Part shown: in pieces, positions 57,439 through 63,870 of the stretch
How positions within the stretch are numbered: position 1 is the stretch's first letter
Layout of the letters: every line of letters starts with the position of its first letter
IMG/VR virus record: IMGVR_UViG_3300022594_000235
Location: 1 to 64,000 of that record
Source of the DNA: a virus
Reading direction: 5' to 3' (one strand)
DNA length: 64,000 nt
Notes under the pieces: model-generated
Database searches by the model: none
The model's input: only the letters and a program-made list of their open reading frames with translations
What the model was told of the DNA's origin: nothing
Program-made: the position numbers and the translations under genes

Positions 57439-58773
57439 ATGCGCAAAACAACACTAGACACTATACCCAAGTTCAACAACACTGAGCACTTAAACCTTAA
57501 GCATCACTCTAGTACTCCGGATTACCCATTTCCAGAGTTTAGACATGACATATACGATGATCATGTTACACGTAATATAGAGGGTAGTCATGTACCCAAA
57601 ATGGAGAACATTCCTAAAGTACAGGCTGAATTCCATCCTATTAAGCAGTACAACTATGCTTACCCAGAGTTGATTCCTACAGTAGGCACTAGTACGCTAC
57701 ACAAGCCTTGGAATCCTAACTATACTACACGTACAGCTGATGAAGTTATTGCACAAATGAGCAAGAACTCTACCAAGTGGAGTATGCATACAGCTAACGA
57801 AGTATTTGGTAAGGGCGTTGGACCTATGTCATATACTATAGACATTAACAACACATTCTTCCTACGGGCCGCCAAACGAGTAGATGACGCTTGGGATGCT
57901 ACCACTGTAACTAAGACTATTAAGAATAGTACTGCATTTCAGGGCAAGGCCAAACCCATAGTTGATACACGCAAGTACATTACCAGCTATGGTACTAATA
58001 AACATACTACACAGGTTAACTTATCCGACATGATTGAATTTACACCTTCAACACCTAAAAAGCCATCACTAGATGCTGTACAAGAGCAAAAGTATGTAGT
58101 TAATACTCCTACTCCAGATTTAGGCGCTCGTCCAACTGATACAGGACGTCCTCCAATGTTATTGCCCGCTTGTACTGCATGTGGGCATCAACACCCTAGT
58201 ACTGTACAGTTAAAATGGATGAGCCGTGTATGGGCGGCATTAGATGGGTTCTTAACTCCAGCAGAGTGTGATAGTCTACAGGCCCTAGCTAGTGATATTG
58301 CACCCGCTAAAATCAGTACTCAAATAGAGGGATTTGTTGATCCTAATCTACGCACTAGCGACATAGGTTGGATTAACGGTAATGCCGATAGTGGTTGGTT
58401 ATTCCGCAGATTATGGGAAGCTATTGGTGAAGCTAATAACCAAATGTTCCACTATGATATACAGTTTCTAGAACCCTTGCAGTATACGATCTATCGTGCT
58501 GAGCAACAGGGTTTTTACGATAAGCACTATGATTGGGGAGCAGGTGATAGCGGTATGCGTAAACTATCCTTTAGCATACAGTTGTCGGATGACGTCGAGT
58601 ACTCGGGCGGGGATGTTGTGCTTTATACTGGCGACAAGGGTGGCATCAGTATTCCTCGAACTAAAGGCACTATTACTGTATTCCCTAGCTGGATGATGCA
58701 TGAAGTTACTCCGGTTACGCAGGGTGTTCGCAAGAGTCTAGTAGGATGGTTCCAGGGCCCTGTGCATTTTTAA
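57439..58773 (+). CDS. two-part protein with C-terminal 2OG-Fe(II) oxygenase
   Basis: 444 residues from the ATG at 57439, preferred over 57430 because of late-box spacing. Residues 1-~235 are a Thr/Asn/Lys/His-rich, low-motif region of unknown type, ending with a CTACGHQHP patch. Residues ~250-444 are a 2OG-Fe(II) oxygenase: YDKHYDWGAG (HxD), LSFSIQLSDDVEYSGGDVVL, TITVFPSWMMHEVTPV (distal His) and GVRKSLVGWFQGP (2OG Arg). Such domains hydroxylate prolines or other side chains. The N-terminal half could be a substrate-binding or virion-anchoring part. Confidence 0.72.
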   Translation: MRKTTLDTIPKFNNTEHLNLKHHSSTPDYPFPEFRHDIYDDHVTRNIEGSHVPKMENIPKVQAEFHPIKQYNYAYPELIPTVGTSTLHKPWNPNYTTRTADEVIAQMSKNSTKWSMHTANEVFGKGVGPMSYTIDINNTFFLRAAKRVDDAWDATTVTKTIKNSTAFQGKAKPIVDTRKYITSYGTNKHTTQVNLSDMIEFTPSTPKKPSLDAVQEQKYVVNTPTPDLGARPTDTGRPPMLLPACTACGHQHPSTVQLKWMSRVWAALDGFLTPAECDSLQALASDIAPAKISTQIEGFVDPNLRTSDIGWINGNADSGWLFRRLWEAIGEANNQMFHYDIQFLEPLQYTIYRAEQQGFYDKHYDWGAGDSGMRKLSFSIQLSDDVEYSGGDVVLYTGDKGGISIPRTKGTITVFPSWMMHEVTPVTQGVRKSLVGWFQGPVHF

Positions 58774-58798
58774 ACTCTAACTTAGACTTAGTATAAAC

Positions 58799-58828
58799 AA
58801 GCCCGGTGTAATAGCTGGGCTTTCTCTT
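58799..58828 (+). terminator. rho-independent terminator
   Basis: AAGCCCGG, 10-base loop, CTGGGCTT then TCTCTT. Confidence 0.75.
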
Positions 58829-58845
58829 ATGAGCAAAAAATTTGC

Positions 58846-58861
58846 TAGCCGACGCTTCGCG
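58846..58861 (-). repeat. 16-base repeat, copy 2 (inverse of 43247-43262)
   Basis: TAGCCGACGCTTCGCG, the reverse complement of copy 1. Immediately left is AGCAAA-AAA-TTTGCT (58832-58846), a perfect A/T-centred palindrome. Confidence 0.75.
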
Positions 58862-58872
58862 TAAGTGAGTTG

Positions 58873-58878
58873 TAAATA
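58873..58878 (+). promoter_or_regulatory. late promoter TAAATA
   Basis: TAAATA, 5 bases, ATG at 58884. Confidence 0.65.
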
Positions 58879-58883
58879 CGGGT

Positions 58884-59111
58884 ATGGAAAAACCATATTA
58901 CTACACAGTTCACAAGTTTTCAGTAGACTTTAGGGCTCCCGTAGAGGAGATATGGGCAGAAGCACAAGCTCATGATGTGGGTATTAGTGTTGTGGGTGAT
59001 CGCTATAGGTTTACTATAAGCGAAGAGCATTCAGGCTCGTATATAACGCTGTTTTTACTACGTTGGGGTGACTATATAGTCAAACGTGAACAGGAACGGT
59101 GGATCAAGTAG
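58884..59111 (+). CDS. small phage protein, unknown
   Basis: 75 residues. YYYTVHKFSVDFRAPVEEIW, AEAQAHDVGISVVGDRYRFT, LFLLRWGDYIVKREQERWIK. A small alpha/beta protein. Leaderless late start next to the 16-base repeat. Converges with the oxygenase gene (8-base overlap). Confidence 0.48.
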   Translation: MEKPYYYTVHKFSVDFRAPVEEIWAEAQAHDVGISVVGDRYRFTISEEHSGSYITLFLLRWGDYIVKREQERWIK

Positions 59112-59694
59112 ACTGTATCAGTGAACTGTTTTGAAAGTACTGTAGAGTTAGTCGTTCGCCGGCCCATACAGGTGTTACTTGATGTAACAAGAAGCTGGGG
59201 AATATTATGAGTGTGTTAGACTTATTTTCCACTGTTTCCACTGCTGAGTGGGGCTCTGTAGGGCTTTCACTAAATTGAAATAGGCCACCCTCGTCCGCTG
59301 ATTTGATCACTAGGTTATAGGTCAAGTATGGAGTACGATCTCTATGCCATTGATAGTAGTCGCCCTGTTCATACTTGGAATATAAGAAACTGCCCTCATC
59401 AATAGTAGCGTGTGCTTTGAACAAGTAATCGTTCATATCTAGTAGGGCCTTGCGTATGGGCTGTCCCCAAGCCCTATCACGAAACTCAAGGGCTAGATCA
59501 TTAGGAGCACCTAGCCATGCGTTTTTGTTCTTTTTGTGTGGGCTTACTAGGGTCCTATTACTAGGGCTAACAACATCACCCTCACTGAGAGGCATACGGG
59601 CTAGCGTTGTAGCCCAACGAGCCAGCGTAGCCTCATCTAAGAAGTCGTGGACTTCTATATACTTGATGGGATTAGAGTGTAGCTCTACCAACAT
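59104..59694 (-). CDS. 2OG-Fe(II) oxygenase
   Basis: 196 residues. LYSKYEQGDYYQWHRDRTPY (HxD = H-R-D), LTYNLVIKSADEGGLFQF, TLIIFPSFLLHQVTPVWAGE (distal His), RLTLQYF (2OG Arg). Very close in plan to the C-terminal domain of the gene at 57439, so probably the same branch (prolyl-4-hydroxylase-like/PKHD). Substrate unknown. Overlaps the upstream coiled-coil gene by 23 bases. Confidence 0.75.
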   Translation of the reverse strand: MLVELHSNPIKYIEVHDFLDEATLARWATTLARMPLSEGDVVSPSNRTLVSPHKKNKNAWLGAPNDLALEFRDRAWGQPIRKALLDMNDYLFKAHATIDEGSFLYSKYEQGDYYQWHRDRTPYLTYNLVIKSADEGGLFQFSESPTEPHSAVETVENKSNTLIIFPSFLLHQVTPVWAGERLTLQYFQNSSLIQST

Positions 59695-59902
59695 CGGGTC
59701 TGATCTTTACAGCATTGTCAATACGGCTTTCCAGCATTTTGATCTGCTGTTCAATGCGGCCCTGTGCGTCTTTGTACAGAGCAATCTTGCTGTCATCGGG
59801 GGCTAGCTCGTTTGATTCACGTGCCAGCTCCTTGGTGATCTTTTCGTGTTTGTTCTTGAGTAGCAGAACGTGATGTTTGAGTTTTTGTAGTCCTGAGGCC
59901 AT
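59672..59902 (-). CDS. small coiled-coil protein
   Basis: 76 residues. LQKLKHHVLLLKNKHEKITK, ELARESNELAPDDSKIALYK and DAQGRIEQQIKMLESRIDNA form a helical hairpin resembling DUF465/YdcH-type proteins. AAGGAGAGGGT ribosome site. Precedes the oxygenase and may be its partner, by position only. Confidence 0.5.
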   Translation of the reverse strand: MASGLQKLKHHVLLLKNKHEKITKELARESNELAPDDSKIALYKDAQGRIEQQIKMLESRIDNAVKIRPDVGRATL

Positions 59903-59911
59903 ACCCTCTCC

Positions 59912-60727
59912 TTAAAATGCGGAATTGTTCATACGCTCGGCCATTAGCCAAGGATCATTCCACGTGTCAACGTTTTCAATCTTTTGTACAGCATAAGGCT
60001 TGTTGCAGGCCTGGGCCACAGCAATACCCCACCCTGGTGTGCCGATTGTTTGTTGTGCGCCTGATACCCATGTAGCTAGGGTCCATACGCTGTCTGTAAT
60101 AACTGTATCACAGGTAATACCTGATGCTTCGACGAAACTGTTATATTCCTCTTGGGTACCTACGAACGTGGCGATCTTGTCGATGTTCTGTAGCTTCCAC
60201 TGTGGGAACTGTGTGCTTTCTTGCCAATTGCCACCGCATAGTACGATGGCCTTACCCATTGGACGTCCTACGTTAGCAGGAATGTCCAGCCAGCTTTTAA
60301 ATCTACAGCTTTGCCACTGGGTCCAATGTATCTTCAGTACTTTACCAAAGCGGTCCATTGGGTGCATGTTAAATGTGTTGTCTTTGTCACGGGTATAGTC
60401 AATCTTATCCAGGTCGTGTGTTACGATCTCGCCAGTCCATGGCTCGACGCTTTTAATCCACTTTTGATTCTGGGTAAGTTCACGGATGATGTCTAGGTCC
60501 TGCTCATCTAAGCGGCCACGCCATTCATTGCGAACTCCTACTCCGTTATAGTACAGGCCCTTGGCATTAAGAAATCCAAGTCCTACTCGTAAATGGCCAC
60601 CACCCATAGCACGTACCCAGGCCAAGCTCTGGATAACTTCTAAGGGGGTACCTGAAATTTTAAATGTATTGGTATCTGAATAGATATCTCTAAAGTGCGG
60701 GTTGGTTGTGTATTTGAATTGTTCCAT
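59912..60727 (-). CDS. glycosyltransferase-like protein (related plan to 41299)
   Basis: 271 residues. PMGKAIVLCGGNWQES, IATFVGTQEEYNSFVEA, TLATWVSGAQQTIGTPGWGI, AVAQACNKPYAV resemble the donor-site half of GT9/heptosyltransferase-type enzymes. FVGTQEEYNSF corresponds to FVGTAEEHSNF of the gene at 41299, so the two are likely paralogues. Leaderless late start. Confidence 0.5.
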   Translation of the reverse strand: MEQFKYTTNPHFRDIYSDTNTFKISGTPLEVIQSLAWVRAMGGGHLRVGLGFLNAKGLYYNGVGVRNEWRGRLDEQDLDIIRELTQNQKWIKSVEPWTGEIVTHDLDKIDYTRDKDNTFNMHPMDRFGKVLKIHWTQWQSCRFKSWLDIPANVGRPMGKAIVLCGGNWQESTQFPQWKLQNIDKIATFVGTQEEYNSFVEASGITCDTVITDSVWTLATWVSGAQQTIGTPGWGIAVAQACNKPYAVQKIENVDTWNDPWLMAERMNNSAF

Positions 60728-60732
60728 ATGGG

Positions 60733-60738
60733 TATTTA
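60733..60738 (-). promoter_or_regulatory. late promoter TAAATA
   Basis: Minus-strand TAAATA, 5 bases, ATG at 60727. Confidence 0.65.
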
Positions 60739-60763
60739 CGGCTCCGTCAGTTTGTGTTATACT
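60735..60763 (+). promoter_or_regulatory. possible promoter TTTACG-17-TATACT
   Basis: Weak -35 with a good -10, in front of the gene at 60807; overlaps the opposite late box and the palindrome at 60755. Confidence 0.4.
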
Positions 60764-60779
60764 AGTCTTGAGTATAACA
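60755..60779. promoter_or_regulatory. 9-bp inverted repeat over the -10 box
   Basis: TGTTATACT-7 bases-AGTATAACA. It spans the candidate -10 box and transcription start; operator-like, and it would give a -10-like box on both strands. Confidence 0.5.
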
Positions 60780-60806
60780 TAATTACTATAAAGGAGTCAA
60801 TAGACA

Positions 60807-61007
60807 ATGTTAAAACCAAATAAAACTTTCAAGCTCGCTAAACAAAGCAAACGATTCATGGCAACATTTATCGATCCTGTACAGCGCAATGCTTACAAGA
60901 ACGCCATGATCCAAGCGCAACTACAAAGCGAAATTGTACCAAAGCGTGAAGCTAAGAAACCACGTGGTAATTATCCAGATACTCAAACAGATAGCTCTGT
61001 AGAATAA
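60807..61007 (+). CDS. small basic phage protein
   Basis: 66 residues. MLKPNKTFKLAKQSKRFMAT, FIDPVQRNAYKNAMIQAQLQ, then KREAKKPRG and an acidic end. Basic and helical, so a nucleic-acid or polymerase binder is conceivable. AAAGGAG before the ATG; own promoter and terminator, so an independent unit. Unknown. Confidence 0.52.
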   Translation: MLKPNKTFKLAKQSKRFMATFIDPVQRNAYKNAMIQAQLQSEIVPKREAKKPRGNYPDTQTDSSVE

Positions 61008-61024
61008 AACCCTATATAATCAGC

Positions 61025-61055
61025 AAAACGGGCCGTTTTAGGCCTGTTTTTGTTT
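61025..61055 (+). terminator. rho-independent terminator
   Basis: AAACGGGCC, GTTTTA loop, GGCCTGTTT and more T. Confidence 0.88.
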
Positions 61056-61152
61056 CATATGGATCATATGAGCTAACTAAAACTACGATCTTTACATTAT
61101 TAAAGGATTAACACACAGACAGTAGTAATTAAACAATAAGGAGGACAGCGAT

Positions 61153-61860
61153 ATGTCTAAAATACACAGAGCATTAACTGTGCTATTAGCATTAGCGGCC
61201 CTGACTGTAATGGCACCCAGTCAAGCCGAGACCCCGACTAAAGAGGGTCAACAATATGTATTAGCTTATAACATCTATGATGATGCTACTAGCAAAATAC
61301 AATCAACAGTGGATACGATTATGTCACCAATCGTTAATCCCAAAGAACTAGCTTGTCTAGCCCGCAACATATTTTTTGAAGCAGGCAACGAATCCGAAGA
61401 AGGCAAGGTAGCTGTAGGGTTAGTAACTATCAACCGTACTCAGGATGGACGCTTTGCGAAAACCATCTGTGGTGTAGTTGAACAGAAGCTGACTCGCGAT
61501 ATTCCCAAGAATCAAATAGTCAAAGTTGAAAAGACCAATTGGATTGGGCAAAAGAGGGTAGAGACAGAACAACATACTGTCTGGAGCAAACTTAGTATCT
61601 GCCAGTTCAGCTGGCGTTGTATGTTTGTTAAGAACCCTAAGAGTACAGATGAACGCTGGGTAGAAAGCCAACGTATTGCACAGGAACTGTTAGCTAATGA
61701 CATGACCTACAGTGATTGGCGTACCAAGTATTCTAGTGCTTTATACTTCCATGCCACTGGCATTAGACCATCCTGGGCCAAACAAAAAGAATGGCTGGGT
61801 CGTGTAGGTGGACATTTCTTTTACGCAGATAAGGAAGATGCTCGTTACGCTAAATACTAG
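61153..61860 (+). CDS. secreted SleB-type cell-wall hydrolase
   Basis: 235 residues; AAGGAGG ribosome site. Signal peptide ~1-25 (LTVLLALAALTVMAPSQA). Hydrolase_2/SleB domain: ELACLARNIFFEAGNESEEG with the catalytic Glu, AVGLVTINRTQDGRFAKTIC, CQFSWRCMFV, and a C-terminal SALYFHATGIRPSWAKQKEW. Exported and cuts peptidoglycan, probably an endolysin or virion-release enzyme. Second SleB-type gene in the window, more complete than the one at 50742. Confidence 0.82.
   Translation: MSKIHRALTVLLALAALTVMAPSQAETPTKEGQQYVLAYNIYDDATSKIQSTVDTIMSPIVNPKELACLARNIFFEAGNESEEGKVAVGLVTINRTQDGRFAKTICGVVEQKLTRDIPKNQIVKVEKTNWIGQKRVETEQHTVWSKLSICQFSWRCMFVKNPKSTDERWVESQRIAQELLANDMTYSDWRTKYSSALYFHATGIRPSWAKQKEWLGRVGGHFFYADKEDARYAKY
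61851..61856 (+). promoter_or_regulatory. late promoter TAAATA inside the SleB 3' end
   Basis: TAAATA formed by the last codons of the SleB gene, 5 bases before the ATG at 61862. Confidence 0.55.
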
Positions 61861-61861
61861 T

Positions 61862-62116
61862 ATGCGAGCAACAGAATTTATCACTGAAAAGAAACTCAAA
61901 GCCCCCACTCGTAGCCAATGCTCGGTGGGGCACTCACGTTTGAGTAATGTACGTTACAGCCAATGTGTCAGCAGAGGTTACATTGCACACGATTCAGATC
62001 ACACAGATGGATCTGGTACACAAGGTAAGAAAGGTAGTGGTAAGCCTTTACGTGGTAAGAAAGTTAAAACAGCTCCAAATGGCCCCGTTCGTAACTACGG
62101 CGGCGATCATAGTTAA
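61862..62116 (+). CDS. small basic phage protein
   Basis: 84 residues from the ATG at 61862. MRATEFITEKKLKAPTRSQC resembles the SxxEF/YxxE N-termini of proteins packaged or built into T4-like heads. The rest is basic (QGKKGSGKPLRGKKVKTAPN) and ends RNYGGDHS. Perhaps an internal or DNA-associated virion protein. Converges with iscA (4-base overlap). Confidence 0.48.
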   Translation: MRATEFITEKKLKAPTRSQCSVGHSRLSNVRYSQCVSRGYIAHDSDHTDGSGTQGKKGSGKPLRGKKVKTAPNGPVRNYGGDHS

Positions 62117-62439
62117 ACTCTAAAACTTTCCCCGCATCCACATCGATCACGCTCGTTAGGATTTTGAAATTCAAATCCTTCATTAAGTCCGTTGCGAACC
62201 CAATCTATAGTCATACCGTCCATATAGGCAAGACTCTTGGCATCTACTAGCACACAAAAGTCAGGCTGTGCAAAATTGGTAATACCGGCTTCTCCCTTGT
62301 ACTCGTCTACATACTCTAGTGTATAAGCCAATCCAGAACATCCTGTAGTCTTGACACCCAATTGGATACCTACACCTTTACCACGTTTGGTTAACAGGTT
62401 CTTTATTTTTTTGGTAGCTTGCTCTGTAATTGTAATCAT
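62113..62439 (-). CDS. iscA: A-type Fe-S carrier (IscA-like)
   Basis: 108 residues, full family length. MITITEQATKKIKNLL start, TTGCSGLAYTLEYVDE (C34), and ERDRCGCGESFRV (C100, C102) supply the three conserved cysteines of IscA/ErpA/SufA carriers, which bind and pass Fe-S clusters to apo-proteins. Phage-encoded copy next to a TauD-like enzyme and iscU. Leaderless late box. Confidence 0.92.
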   Translation of the reverse strand: MITITEQATKKIKNLLTKRGKGVGIQLGVKTTGCSGLAYTLEYVDEYKGEAGITNFAQPDFCVLVDAKSLAYMDGMTIDWVRNGLNEGFEFQNPNERDRCGCGESFRV

Positions 62440-62444
62440 GTTAT

Positions 62445-62450
62445 TATTTA
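62445..62450 (-). promoter_or_regulatory. late promoter TAAATA for iscA
   Basis: Minus-strand TAAATA, 5 bases, ATG at 62439. Confidence 0.65.
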
Positions 62451-62454
62451 CGTG

Positions 62455-62460
62455 TAAATA
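62455..62460 (+). promoter_or_regulatory. late promoter TAAATA with leader
   Basis: TAAATA 31 bases before the ATG at 62492, with GGAG in the leader. Confidence 0.55.
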
Positions 62461-62491
62461 TGACTATTATTATAGCATCTGGAGAAGTACT

Positions 62492-62812
62492 ATGAAAAAA
62501 CTTTTGGCAACATTTATTCTATGTGCTGGCATGGGTAGCTGTGCAGTAGCACACGCCGATGGCTGGCGTCACGGAGGCGGTCACTATGTTTATCGGCCTA
62601 ACTATGGTTGGGTAGCTCCTATAGTAGTTGGCGGCATAATTGGGTATGAGATTAATCGAGCCCAACAGCAACCTAATGTCGTTGTTGTACAGCCTCAACC
62701 AGTATACCCTCCTCCATCACCTCCTTATTGGCCACAGCCAGCAGACTATCATTGGGAAGCTATCCTAGATGCTAACTGTAACTGCTATAGAACTGTATTG
62801 GTACACAACTAA
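62492..62812 (+). CDS. secreted small protein with glycine-rich membrane-like patch
   Basis: 106 residues. Signal peptide MKKLLATFILCAGMGSCAVA, HA, then a His/Gly/Tyr-rich region (DGWRHGGGHYVYRPNYGW), a hydrophobic PIVVGGIIGYEI segment, a Gln/Pro/Val stretch and NCNCYRTVLVHN. Looks like a bacterial periplasmic or outer-membrane small protein taken up by the phage. The His-rich part could bind metal, which is inference. Confidence 0.52.
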   Translation: MKKLLATFILCAGMGSCAVAHADGWRHGGGHYVYRPNYGWVAPIVVGGIIGYEINRAQQQPNVVVVQPQPVYPPPSPPYWPQPADYHWEAILDANCNCYRTVLVHN

Positions 62813-63858
62813 TGAAGATAAGCAAGATCCCCGGACTAGGTCGGTTTGGAGTGTTTATTGATGATGTTGACTTTGCATCAATGACTCCTGACCTGTGGAA
62901 TGAAATTGGCAATATACATTTAAACAGTCTAGTCACTATATTGCGAAATGTTAAACTTGATGTTCGTTCGTATGTCAAGTGGATGAAGCAGTGGGGTCAT
63001 CCAAGTTCAAATAAGTTTTACGAAATACAACACAGATACAACATTGAGTATCCATTTCAAATTATAGGAAAGACTGAAGTTAACGGAGTACCAGTTGATC
63101 CTGTAGATGAAGAATGGGCACACGGCATATTTAGAATGTTAGCCCCAGACGAACACGGCATGCCAACATCGGCAATGATGGTAACTGGCAAACGTGATAA
63201 AGATGGAAACCCGTTAGGCATGTTTGCTGATGGTGAGCTATTATGGCATAGTAACGAATCGGGACAGTTAGCATTTGCTCCTGGTGTTGCCCTGTTAGGT
63301 GAGTCAGGAGTTGTTGGAAGTTCTACAGGGTTTGTAACAACAACAGATTGGTACGAAAAACAAACAGAAAGTTTTCGCAGTGAACTAGATGAAATGATTA
63401 TAGTTCACAAGTTTACTCCAGGAAGAATCAATCCAGGATTACCCGAGCATCAAGACAAAATTATGTTTCATAATATGTGTCCAACTCCTAACGAGTTGCC
63501 ACTGGTTATTCAAAGTCCTGCTGGTATAAAAGGATTACATTATAGTATTAACACAATTGATTCTATTAAAGGAATGACCAAAGAAGAATCACAACAAGTA
63601 TTTGATGTTATAAACAAAGGCCTGTTCACAGATGAACATACCTACGATCACTGGTATGCTCAAGATAATGATCTTTGTTTGTTTGACAACAGTATTACAC
63701 TACACAGAAGATTAGGTGGCATTACTAATAGAATGTGTTACCGCATACAATATGCGTTTAGCAAACTTGCTCCTGATTATAATCCATACTTTCAAAAAAT
63801 GTATGCAGACGAGTATGCTAATAGAATAACAGACATGGCTAAATTAGTCATAACATAA
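62812..63858 (+). CDS. TauD/TfdA-like 2OG oxygenase
   Basis: 348 residues; ATG shares one base with the previous stop (TAATG). GRFGVFIDDVDFASMTPDLW, LVTILRNVKLD, LLWHSNESG (H146; position +2 is Asn148 where TauD has Asp), LPLVIQSPAGIKGLHYS, DLCLFDNSITLHRR (H298, Arg299/300). The fold and spacing fit the TauD/TfdA clan; the missing Asp is noteworthy, although Glu149 is adjacent. Substrate unknown. Followed after 12 bases by iscU, likely in one operon. Confidence 0.8.
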   Translation: MKISKIPGLGRFGVFIDDVDFASMTPDLWNEIGNIHLNSLVTILRNVKLDVRSYVKWMKQWGHPSSNKFYEIQHRYNIEYPFQIIGKTEVNGVPVDPVDEEWAHGIFRMLAPDEHGMPTSAMMVTGKRDKDGNPLGMFADGELLWHSNESGQLAFAPGVALLGESGVVGSSTGFVTTTDWYEKQTESFRSELDEMIIVHKFTPGRINPGLPEHQDKIMFHNMCPTPNELPLVIQSPAGIKGLHYSINTIDSIKGMTKEESQQVFDVINKGLFTDEHTYDHWYAQDNDLCLFDNSITLHRRLGGITNRMCYRIQYAFSKLAPDYNPYFQKMYADEYANRITDMAKLVIT

Positions 63859-63870
63859 GGAACATACAAT

